Under the pieces are notes generated by a model. It was not told where the DNA came from and searched no databases. It saw only the letters and a list, made by a program, of their open reading frames with translations. The position numbers were made by a program, and so were the translations under genes. 64,000 nucleotides of DNA from Bradyrhizobium hereditatis (GTDB lineage: Bacteria > Pseudomonadota > Alphaproteobacteria > Rhizobiales > Xanthobacteraceae). Location of the stretch: NCBI RefSeq assembly GCF_020329435.1, contig NZ_JAGKJK010000012.1:62001-126000 (forward strand), in the 5' to 3' direction. Shown here one piece after another: positions 7,952-15,697 of the stretch. Each line of letters begins with the position of its first letter. Position 1 is the first letter of the stretch.

Positions 7952-9376
7952 ATGGCCAGCCTGACCATCCGAAAGCTCGACGACGGCATCAAGTCCTACC
8001 TGCGACTCCGCTCGGCCAAGAATGGCCGCTCGGTCGAGGAGGAGGTCCGGGTGATCCTGCGCGAATATTGCGAGGGCAGCCCGGCGCCAACGGCATCACC
8101 AGCGTCCTCGCCGGCTCCGGCAGGCCGGACCGCCATCGAGCGCAACAATCCCGCCGGCCAAGCCAGCGTCACCCTGATCATCGGCGGCGGCATTGCCGCG
8201 TTCAAATCGCTGGAACTGATCCGGCGGCTGAAGGAGCGGCATGTCGATGTCCGCTGCGTGTTGACCAAGGCCGCGCAGCAGTTTGTTACGCCGCTTTCTG
8301 CCAGCGCGCTGTCGCATGAGCGCGTCTACATGGATCTGTTCGATCCCGGCAGCGAATTCGACGCCGGTCATATCCGGCTGGCGCGCGAATGCGATCTGAT
8401 CGTGGTGGCGCCGGCGACTGCCGACCTGATGGCGAAAATGGCGAACGGTCACGCCGACGATCTCGCCAGCGCCATCCTGCTGGCGGCCGACCGGCCGATC
8501 CTGCTGGCGCCTGCGATGAACCCGCTGATGTGGAACAACGCCGCCACCCGCCGCAATGTGATGCAGCTCCGGCGCGATGGCGTCCAGATGATCGGCCCCA
8601 ATGCCGGCGAGATGGCGGAGTCCAATGAGGCCGGCGTCGGGCGGATGTCCGAAGCAGTCGAAATCGCGGCCGCCGCCATCGACATCCTGCGCCCGCCACG
8701 GCCGCGCCCGCTCGCGGGCAAGCGTGTGCTGATCACGGCAGGACCGACGCATGAGGCGATCGATCCCGTGCGCTATATCGCCAACCGCTCCTCCGGCAAG
8801 CAGGGTTTTGCCATCGCCGCTGCGGCGCAGGCCGCAGGCGCCGATGTCACGCTGGTCACCGGCCCCGTCGAACTGCGCGATCCCGGCGGCGTGACCGTCA
8901 TCCGCGTGGAATCGGCGCGCGACATGCTGCATCGGGTCGAGGCCGCCTTGCCGGCCGATGTCGCAATCTTCGCCGCCGCGGTCGCCGACTGGCGCGTTGC
9001 CAATGAGGGCGAGCAGAAGCTGAAGAAGACCTCCGCCGGCACGCCGCAGCTCGCTTTGGTGGAAAACCCCGACATTCTCGCGACGATTTCGAAATTGACG
9101 GACAAGCGTCCGCCGCTGGTGATCGGCTTTGCCGCCGAGACCGAGCATCTGATCGATAACGCCAAGGCCAAGATCGCGCGCAAGGGCTGCGACTGGATTG
9201 TTGCCAACGACGTCTCGCCCGCGTCAGGCGTAATGGGCGGCGACCGCAACACCGTCCATCTGCTCACGCGCGACGGCGAGGAGTTCAATGTCGATTCGTG
9301 GCCGGTGATGACCAAGGAGCAGGTCGCAGCCGAACTGGTGGCGAAGATCGCAAAGGCCGTGGAGAAGAATCCGTGA
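7952..9376 (+). CDS. coaBC: CoaBC with N-terminal ribbon-helix-helix (FitA-like) domain
   Basis: Bifunctional coenzyme A synthesis enzyme (474 residues). It joins cysteine to 4'-phosphopantothenate (CoaB) and decarboxylates the product with FMN (CoaC). The ATG follows GGAGG at ideal spacing. Residues 1-45 (MASLTIRKLDDGIKSYLRLR onward) are an antitoxin-like ribbon-helix-helix domain not found in E. coli CoaBC, and a Pro/Ala linker follows to about 75. CoaC has GGGIAAFKS, PLSASALSHERV with the active His, and PAMNPLMW. CoaB starts near 262 (LITAGPTHEAIDPVRYIANR). The E. coli clamp motif ACGD is not seen; the aligned stretch reads GEMAESNEAGVGRM. The stop overlaps the dut start. Confidence 0.95.
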   Translation: MASLTIRKLDDGIKSYLRLRSAKNGRSVEEEVRVILREYCEGSPAPTASPASSPAPAGRTAIERNNPAGQASVTLIIGGGIAAFKSLELIRRLKERHVDVRCVLTKAAQQFVTPLSASALSHERVYMDLFDPGSEFDAGHIRLARECDLIVVAPATADLMAKMANGHADDLASAILLAADRPILLAPAMNPLMWNNAATRRNVMQLRRDGVQMIGPNAGEMAESNEAGVGRMSEAVEIAAAAIDILRPPRPRPLAGKRVLITAGPTHEAIDPVRYIANRSSGKQGFAIAAAAQAAGADVTLVTGPVELRDPGGVTVIRVESARDMLHRVEAALPADVAIFAAAVADWRVANEGEQKLKKTSAGTPQLALVENPDILATISKLTDKRPPLVIGFAAETEHLIDNAKAKIARKGCDWIVANDVSPASGVMGGDRNTVHLLTRDGEEFNVDSWPVMTKEQVAAELVAKIAKAVEKNP

Positions 9377-9831
9377 GCGCCACCGTGAAAGTCGAGGTCT
9401 GCCAACTGCCGCATGGCGAAGGCTTGGCATTGCCGGCCTATCAAAGCGCAGATGCCGCCGGGCTCGATCTGCTGGCCGCTGTTCCCGCCGATACGCCCTT
9501 GATTCTGTCGCCGGGAAGACATGCGATGGTGCCGACCGGGCTCACAATCGCGCTGCCCTCCGGCTATGAGGCGCAGGTGCGACCGCGCTCCGGGCTTGCC
9601 GCCAAGCACGGCGTCACGGTGCTGAACTCACCTGGCACGGTGGACGCGGATTATCGCGGCGAGATCAACGTGATTCTGATCAACCATGGCGAGGCGCCGT
9701 TCCCGATCCAGCGCGGCGAACGCATAGCGCAGATGGTGATTGCGCCCGTCGTGCAGGCAGAGCTCGTTCCCGTCACATCGCTGTCATCGACGGTGCGCGG
9801 CAACGGCGGTTTCGGCTCGACCGGGCGCTAA
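9373..9831 (+). CDS. dut: dUTP diphosphatase
   Basis: Trimeric dUTPase (152 residues) that hydrolyses dUTP to dUMP and pyrophosphate, keeping uracil out of DNA and feeding dTMP synthesis. All five motifs are readable: AGLDLLA, RPRSGLAAKHG, NSPGTVDADYRGEI, RGERIAQMVIA, and the C-terminal GNGGFGSTGR that closes over the active site. GTG at 9373 overlaps the coaBC TGA and has GGAG upstream. An open frame further upstream is inside coaBC. The coaBC-dut pairing is common in proteobacteria. Confidence 0.98.
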   Translation: MSATVKVEVCQLPHGEGLALPAYQSADAAGLDLLAAVPADTPLILSPGRHAMVPTGLTIALPSGYEAQVRPRSGLAAKHGVTVLNSPGTVDADYRGEINVILINHGEAPFPIQRGERIAQMVIAPVVQAELVPVTSLSSTVRGNGGFGSTGR

Positions 9832-10106
9832 ATCGCTTCGATTGGAAGGCAACGAATTTGTCAGGGGTCGATTTTTTCACAGCCCAACCACGTTCACGAT
9901 CTGGACTCTTACCCCTTGAGTCTCCTTGAGGATACTCTCGTTTCGATTCGTGCAGAGCGCGACCAGCAAAAGTGGGGTCCGGTTTTGCGTCCGGGCGCGC
10001 TCAATCCTAATTCGGCGCACAATCTCAACGCCAAACCGCTCATATTTTGGCGGGATTATGCGCTGGGGGTAGTGCCGGGTCTGCAGTCGCGTTCTTGGGG
10101 CAAATA

Positions 10107-12623
10107 ATGTCGGGCGTAGTCGCTGCGATGCGTCGAACCCTGCTGTCGTGCACCTCACTGGCGCGCCACGGCATGATCGCGCTCGCCACCCTCTCCGCAT
10201 CGCCGGAACCCGCATTGGCCGCCGAGCTGACCATCGGGCAGGCGATTTCGACCCTGTTCGACCTCAATCAACAGGAGTTCGCGGCGCTGATGACGGCGCT
10301 GTCGCTGCTCGGCTTTACCGTGGTGGCCGCGATCCTCCTGATGCGGACGCGCATCAAGGCCACTCGGACGGAACTCAGCCTGCGCTCCGACATCGCCGAC
10401 CTGCAGGTCCAGGCGGATCGGCTACGCGCGCTGTTATTTGCCGAACCCCAGGTCCTGATCGCCTGGGCAGCCGGCGACAATCGGCCCCAGATCAGCGGCG
10501 ACATCTCGCTTCTGCTCTCGCCGGACGCGCTGTCGAGCTCACCACAGCGCATCCTCGCCTTTGGAACCTGGTTGCCGCCGGAACCGGCGCTGCAGATGGA
10601 TCACGCGGTCGACGCGCTGCGTGAGGTCGGCGAAAGCTTTCTGCTCAATCTCTCCACCGCAAACGGCCGCGCCATCGAAGCGATGGGCCGTGCTATCGGC
10701 GGCCAAGCCATTGTGCGGATTCGCGAACTCGGCGGGTTGCGCCGGGAGCTTGCTGAATCCAATCTGCGCTACAGGACACTTTTGGAGGAGACCGAGCTAT
10801 TGCGCGACTTCGCCGCCGCGGCGCCCTGGCCGATCTGGGCCAAGAGCGCCGAAGGCAATCTGCGTTACGCCAACGCGGCCTATGTCCGGGCCACGGAAGG
10901 CAAGAGCGTCGCGGATACGATCCATCGCAACCTCGAACTCCTGGAGAACGATCAGCGCGCCGAGATGAGCCGCGTCCTGAACGACAATGCCACCTTCACC
11001 GCACGGCTGCCGATCGTCGTCGGCGGCGAGCGGCGCATCTATGACGTTCAGGCGCTCAAGCTCAGCGGCGGCAGCGCCGGCATTGCCATTGACGCCGGCG
11101 AGGCCGCGCAATTGCGCGACGCCATGGAGCGGATGGTGGAAGCCCACCGCCGCACCCTCGACCAATTGTCGCCGGGGGTCGCCGTGTTCGATGGCCAGCG
11201 CCGGCTTGCCTTCTACAATGAGTCCTACCGGCGGCTATGGGGCCTCGATCAGGCCTTCCTCGATTCCAATCCCGACGATTCGAGCGTGCTCGACCGGCTG
11301 CGCGCGGCGCGCAAATTGCCCGAGCAGCCCGACTTCCGGGCCTGGAAGGCCAAGCTGCACGAAGCCTATCGTGCCGTTGAGCCGGCGACCTACACCTGGT
11401 TTCTGCCCGACGGCCGCGCGCTTAGCGTCGTCACAACGCCCAATCTCGAAGGCGGCGTCACCTATCTGTTCGATAATGTCACCGAGAGCCTCGATCTCGC
11501 ACGCCGCTATGACCGGCTGACCCGGGTCCAGCACGAAACGCTCGACAATCTGGCTGAAGCCGTCGCAGTGTTCGGCAGCAACGGCCGAGTCGAACTGTTC
11601 AATCCGGCTTTCGTCAAAATGTGGAAGCTGTCGGCGGAATCACTGAAAGAACAGCCGCACATCGAAACCGTGGAAGCATGGTGCAAGCCGCTGTTCGAGG
11701 ATGCGCTGACCTGGCGGGCGCTGCGCGAAGCGATCACGGGAATCGAGAACCGGGCGCAGGTCGCGCTGAAACTCGAGCGCAAGGACGGCAGCGTGCTGGA
11801 CTGCATGACCATGCCGCTGCCCGATGGCGCGACGCTTCTGACCTTCCAGGACATCACCGACACCGAAAATGTCGAGCGGGCGCTGCGCGAGCGCAACGAG
11901 GCGTTAGAGGCCGCCGGCCAGATGAAGGTGGATTTCGTCCACCATGTTTCCTACGAACTGCGCGCGCCCCTCACCACCATCATCGGCTTTGCGCATTTCC
12001 TCAGCGATCCCTCGACCGGCCCGCTGACGCCGAAGCAGGCCGAGTATCTAGACTACGTCACCAAGTCGACCAACGCGCTGCTCGCGCTCACCAACAACAT
12101 TCTCGATCTCGCCACCATCGATGCCGGCGCCATGAAGCTCGAGCTCGGCCCGGTGAACATCGAAAAGGCCATCCAGGCCGCTGCCGAAGGCATTCAGGAC
12201 CGCCTCGCGACCGACCGCATCGAGCTCAAGATCGACATCGATCCCAATATCGGAAACTTCACCGGCGACGAGCGGCGCGTGGTGCAGGTACTTTATAACC
12301 TGCTCGCCAACGCCGTCGGATTCTCGCCGCACGGCGCCGCGGTCACGATCAGCGCGCGGCGGACCGAGCATCGCGTGATCTTCACCGTCAGCGATTGCGG
12401 CCCTGGCATTCCGGCCGAGGTGAAAGACAAGGTATTTGATTGGTTCGAGAGCCACTCGCACGGCTCGCGGCACCGCGGCGCCGGGCTTGGCCTGTCGCTG
12501 GTGCGCTCCTTCGTCGAGCTGCATGGCGGCAAGGTGCGCGTCGATTCGGTGGTCGGCAAAGGCACGTCCGTCACCTGCGACTTCCCGATCGACCAGAACG
12601 CGCATCGCAACGCCGCCGAATGA
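10107..12623 (+). CDS. divL: DivL-type tyrosine pseudo-histidine-kinase
   Basis: Cell-cycle sensor-kinase homologue, 838 residues. A hydrophobic N-terminus and a membrane segment (LMTALSLLGFTVVAAILLM) precede PAS-like regions around 230-330, 350-460 and 490-600, a dimerisation domain and a C-terminal HATPase_c domain (DCGPGIP, GAGLGLSLVRSF). The H-box reads FVHHVSYELRAPL: the phospho-acceptor His is replaced by Tyr (about residue 616), the hallmark of Caulobacter DivL, which modulates CckA together with DivK. ATG 10107 was preferred over an upstream TTG; GGGG lies a few bases before it. Its stop overlaps tsaE-amgK (ATGA), the same gene order I recall for Caulobacter. Confidence 0.88.
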   Translation: MSGVVAAMRRTLLSCTSLARHGMIALATLSASPEPALAAELTIGQAISTLFDLNQQEFAALMTALSLLGFTVVAAILLMRTRIKATRTELSLRSDIADLQVQADRLRALLFAEPQVLIAWAAGDNRPQISGDISLLLSPDALSSSPQRILAFGTWLPPEPALQMDHAVDALREVGESFLLNLSTANGRAIEAMGRAIGGQAIVRIRELGGLRRELAESNLRYRTLLEETELLRDFAAAAPWPIWAKSAEGNLRYANAAYVRATEGKSVADTIHRNLELLENDQRAEMSRVLNDNATFTARLPIVVGGERRIYDVQALKLSGGSAGIAIDAGEAAQLRDAMERMVEAHRRTLDQLSPGVAVFDGQRRLAFYNESYRRLWGLDQAFLDSNPDDSSVLDRLRAARKLPEQPDFRAWKAKLHEAYRAVEPATYTWFLPDGRALSVVTTPNLEGGVTYLFDNVTESLDLARRYDRLTRVQHETLDNLAEAVAVFGSNGRVELFNPAFVKMWKLSAESLKEQPHIETVEAWCKPLFEDALTWRALREAITGIENRAQVALKLERKDGSVLDCMTMPLPDGATLLTFQDITDTENVERALRERNEALEAAGQMKVDFVHHVSYELRAPLTTIIGFAHFLSDPSTGPLTPKQAEYLDYVTKSTNALLALTNNILDLATIDAGAMKLELGPVNIEKAIQAAAEGIQDRLATDRIELKIDIDPNIGNFTGDERRVVQVLYNLLANAVGFSPHGAAVTISARRTEHRVIFTVSDCGPGIPAEVKDKVFDWFESHSHGSRHRGAGLGLSLVRSFVELHGGKVRVDSVVGKGTSVTCDFPIDQNAHRNAAE

Positions 12624-14140
12624 CCGCACCTGCAACATTTACGGTGGCGTTGGCGAACGAGACGGCAACAGCGCATCTGATGGCCGATCTGGCGCTGCTG
12701 GTCGGGCCGGGCGACGTGATCACGCTCTCCGGCGATCTCGGCGCGGGCAAAACAGCGGCAGCGCGCGCGATGATCCGCTATCTCGCCGGCGATCCCACGC
12801 TGGAAGTGCCAAGCCCGACCTTCACGCTGGCGCAGAGCTATGAGCTGTCGTTTCCGCTTCTTCATGCCGATCTCTATCGCATCAATGACCCGGACGAACT
12901 GGAGGAGATCGGGCTCTCGCCGCTACCGGAAGGCACACTGGCGCTGATCGAGTGGCCGGAGCGCGCACCGGACGCGCTGCCCGAAGATCGCATCGACATC
13001 GCCTTCAGCCATCGCCCGGCGCTCGGGTCCTCCGCGCGCGCTGCCGAAATCACTGGCTATGGCAAGGCAGCCGCGCAGGTGGCGCGGCTGGAGGCCTTGC
13101 GCAAATTTCTCACCCAAGCCGGCTTCCTGACCGCCGATCGCGAGCGCATGCCCGGCGACGCCTCGACGCGCTCCTATGCGCGGCTGATCCAAGGCGACGG
13201 CACCTCGATCCTGATGAATTCGCCGCGCCGCCCGGACGGGCCGACGATCTATGACGGCAAATCCTACAGCGCCGCCGTTCATCTAGCCGAAGACGTCAAG
13301 CCGTTCGTTGCCATCGACAATGGCCTGCGCGCGCACGGTTTCTCGGCGCCCGCGATCCGCCACGCCGATCTCGAATCCGGCTTTCTGATCAGCGAGGATT
13401 TCGGCAATGCCGGCATCATCGAGGGTGATCCACCGCAGCCGATCGCGGAGCGCTATGAGGCCGCGACCGACATGCTGGCGGAGTTGCATCGCAAACCCCT
13501 GCCCGAAACGGCGCCGCTGACGCCGCAAGCTTCATACCAAATTCCGATCTACGACATCGATGCATGGCTGGTCGAGATCGGGCTGATGCTCGAATGGTAC
13601 ATGCCGGATCGTGGCGCTGACGTCAGTCAGCAAAAACGCGACGAGTTCGTCACGATGTGGCGAACGCTGCTGGCAAAGCCGGCGGCAGCGCCGCGCACCT
13701 GGGTGATGCGGGATTTTCATTCGCCCAATATCATCTGGCTAGGCGAGCGCACAGGCATCTTGCGCGTCGGCATCATCGACTTCCAGGATGCCGTGCTGGG
13801 CCCCGCCGCCTACGATCTGGTGTCGCTTCTGCAGGACGCGCGGATCGACGTTCCCGAACAGCTCGAGCTGGCGCTGCTGACCCGCTACATCAAGGCGCGC
13901 CGCACAACGGATAGCGAGTTCAATCCCGCGAGCTTTGCAGAGCTCTACGCCATCATGTCGGCGCAGCGGAATACGCGCCTGCTCGGCACTTTCGCCCGGC
14001 TCAACCGCCGCGACGGCAAGCCGCAATATCTGCGCCACCAGCCGCGGATCTGGACCTATTTGAACCGCTCGCTGGCGCATCCGGCGCTGGCGGCGTTTCG
14101 CGAATGGTACGCCGCCAATGTCCCGCCGCCCGTTCCCTGA
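12620..14140 (+). CDS. TsaE-AmgK fusion (t6A ATPase plus MurNAc/GlcNAc kinase)
   Basis: A 506-residue fusion. Residues 1-155 are TsaE, the ATPase of the tRNA threonylcarbamoyladenosine complex, with Walker A GDLGAGKT at 38-45, SPTFTLAQSYE, and HADLYRI. Residues 160-500 are an aminoglycoside-phosphotransferase-like kinase of the AmgK family, with catalytic VMRDFHSPN and metal-binding IIDFQDAVLGP. AmgK phosphorylates the anomeric carbon of MurNAc during peptidoglycan recycling. A murU-like gene lies two genes downstream, which supports that function over antibiotic resistance. ATG 12620 overlaps the divL stop. Confidence 0.92.
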   Translation: MTAPATFTVALANETATAHLMADLALLVGPGDVITLSGDLGAGKTAAARAMIRYLAGDPTLEVPSPTFTLAQSYELSFPLLHADLYRINDPDELEEIGLSPLPEGTLALIEWPERAPDALPEDRIDIAFSHRPALGSSARAAEITGYGKAAAQVARLEALRKFLTQAGFLTADRERMPGDASTRSYARLIQGDGTSILMNSPRRPDGPTIYDGKSYSAAVHLAEDVKPFVAIDNGLRAHGFSAPAIRHADLESGFLISEDFGNAGIIEGDPPQPIAERYEAATDMLAELHRKPLPETAPLTPQASYQIPIYDIDAWLVEIGLMLEWYMPDRGADVSQQKRDEFVTMWRTLLAKPAAAPRTWVMRDFHSPNIIWLGERTGILRVGIIDFQDAVLGPAAYDLVSLLQDARIDVPEQLELALLTRYIKARRTTDSEFNPASFAELYAIMSAQRNTRLLGTFARLNRRDGKPQYLRHQPRIWTYLNRSLAHPALAAFREWYAANVPPPVP

Positions 14141-14229
14141 TTTACCTCCTGTTAGCCACCCCGCACTTAATCTGGAACCAACCATGCCGAGCAGGCATGA
14201 CGCAGCCAATTTGAAGCGGGAAGACAGCC

Positions 14230-14553
14230 ATGGCGGGAGCGGAACGGCGCCGGGGAGATCGAGTCGTATTCGAGCGCGGCTTTGCGGCGCACATGATGGG
14301 CATCGACGGTACCTGGCGGCGCGACTGCGTGATGGAAGACGTCTCCGAGACTGGCGCCAAGCTGACGGTGGAAGGCTCGGTCGAGGGCCTGCATCTGAAG
14401 GAATTCTTCCTGCTGCTGTCGTCCACGGGACTGGCCTACCGCCGCTGCGAGCTGGCCTGGGTCAATGGCGACCAGATCGGCGTCAACTTCCTGAGACAGG
14501 GCGACAAGAAAAAGAAGGCGGCAAAGCGCGGGACAGAGGACGCCAACGCCTGA
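14230..14553 (+). CDS. Single-domain PilZ protein
   Basis: A 107-residue protein that is essentially one PilZ domain, the c-di-GMP receptor fold. Both ligand motifs are visible: an arginine cluster ERRRGDR near the N-terminus and DVSETG, matching D/N-x-S-x-x-G. GGGAAG precedes the ATG at proper spacing. The Lys-rich tail (KKKKAAKRG) could contact nucleic acid or membrane. It sits between the amgK and murU genes, so it may sense c-di-GMP in a cell-envelope context, but no partner is known from sequence. Confidence 0.88.
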   Translation: MAGAERRRGDRVVFERGFAAHMMGIDGTWRRDCVMEDVSETGAKLTVEGSVEGLHLKEFFLLLSSTGLAYRRCELAWVNGDQIGVNFLRQGDKKKKAAKRGTEDANA

Positions 14554-14683
14554 CTTTGGCTCGCATGCGGCTGTCGTACGGCCGTCATGCGCGGCAACTA
14601 TGGCCTCCCGGTCCACTGCAACAGGCGAATCGGCGTGGTATGGTCCGCGGCACGATTTGAATGATTGGAAAGAAATTCCAGGA

Positions 14684-15406
14684 ATGCCCGTTACGCCTAC
14701 CAAAGCCATGGTCCTTGCCGCCGGTCTCGGTGTGCGCATGCGCCCTCTGACCGACCACATGCCAAAGCCGCTGGTGCGCGTAGCCGGTCAGCCGCTGCTC
14801 GACCACGTACTTGACAAGCTCGCTGCCGCCGGCGTCAGCGAGGCCGTGGTCAACGTGCATTACCTGCCTGACCAGATCATCCAGTACACCGCGAGCCGCA
14901 CCCGCCCCCGCGTCATCATCTCCGACGAGCGCAACGAAGTGCTCGGCACCGGCGGCGCCGTGGTGAAGGCGCTGCCGCAGCTCGGCAAGGAGCCGTTCTT
15001 CCATCTCAACGCCGATACGATGTGGATCGACGGCGTGCGGTCCAATTTGGCACGGCTCGCCGAAACCTTCGATCCGGCGCGGATGGACATCCTGCTCCTG
15101 ATGGCGCCGACCACGAACAGCATCGGCTATTCCGGCCGCGGCGATTACGCGATGCTGCCCGATGGCGCGCTGCGCAAGCGGCGCGAACACCAGGTGGTGC
15201 CGTTCGTCTATGCCGGTGCGGCGATCATGTCGCCTTCGCTGTTTGCCGACGCGCCCACCGGCGAGTTCTCACTGACCAAGATGTTCGACCGCGCCAACGA
15301 GCAGGAGCGGTTGTTCGGGCTCAGGCTCGACGGCGTCTGGATGCATGTCGGAACCCCCGACGCGGTGCAGGCCGCGGAAGAGGCTTTCCTGGAAAGCGTG
15401 GCGTAG
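14684..15406 (+). CDS. murU: Nucleotidyltransferase, MurNAc-1-phosphate uridylyltransferase type
   Basis: A 240-residue sugar-1-phosphate nucleotidyltransferase. The signature VLAAGLGVRMRPLTDHMPKP is at residues 10-29, with the catalytic Lys. GTGGAVV and LNADTMW (metal aspartate) follow. Together with the upstream AmgK domain it would convert MurNAc-1-P to UDP-MurNAc, the recycling route that bypasses MurA/MurB (described in Pseudomonas putida). ATG 14684 gives the family N-terminus; a longer frame from 14600 adds an unconserved leader. The related GlmU/RmlA activities are alternatives, but length and context favour MurU. Confidence 0.85.
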   Translation: MPVTPTKAMVLAAGLGVRMRPLTDHMPKPLVRVAGQPLLDHVLDKLAAAGVSEAVVNVHYLPDQIIQYTASRTRPRVIISDERNEVLGTGGAVVKALPQLGKEPFFHLNADTMWIDGVRSNLARLAETFDPARMDILLLMAPTTNSIGYSGRGDYAMLPDGALRKRREHQVVPFVYAGAAIMSPSLFADAPTGEFSLTKMFDRANEQERLFGLRLDGVWMHVGTPDAVQAAEEAFLESVA

Positions 15407-15422
15407 CCAGCCCCACAGGATT

Positions 15423-15513
15423 CGTAAGGTGGGCAGAGCGAAGCGTGCCCACCATTTGCACCCGAAATCTCGGACGAACATGGTGGGCACGCTTGCGCTT
15501 TGCCCACCCTACG
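15423..15513. repeat. Long palindrome, GGTGGGCA..TGCCCACC family
   Basis: The left arm 15423-15454 and right arm 15481-15513 are near-perfect inverted copies (CGTAAGGTGGGCA against TGCCCACCCTACG, plus GCGTGCCCACCA against TGGTGGGCACGC). It follows the murU stop. A second copy is at 57469-57556. The rest of the 15407-15697 gap holds only the addB ribosome-binding site AGGAAG. Confidence 0.8.
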
Positions 15514-15697
15514 CAGCTGGACGGGGTCGAGCCGGTCTGCCCGCGAGGCTCAGACAGAAAATCTCGAAAACAACCCCATGCAAAGTAGAATGGGGCCGGA
15601 CTGCCTCGGCAGTGAGTAGCGGGGACGCCGCGCTCACCCGCATGACCTCTCCGCCGTCCCTCCCTATATTGGCGCCTGATCTCGAATCAGGAAGCCC

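Noticed and set aside
7952..8090. RHH domain as a separate antitoxin gene with a toxin partner
   Set aside because: The frame continues without a stop into CoaBC and no toxin frame is present, so it is a fusion domain.
8096..9148. 350-codon antisense frame in coaBC
   Set aside because: Gly/Arg/Gln-rich shadow with no motifs.
9832..10106. Small gene between dut and divL
   Set aside because: A 63-codon frame at 9916 contains repeat-like DNA (AAAGTGGGGTCCGGTTTTGC) and no ribosome-binding site.
12620..14140. Aminoglycoside resistance phosphotransferase
   Set aside because: The kinase half sits beside a murU-like gene and is fused to TsaE, which fits AmgK; nothing suggests a resistance cassette.
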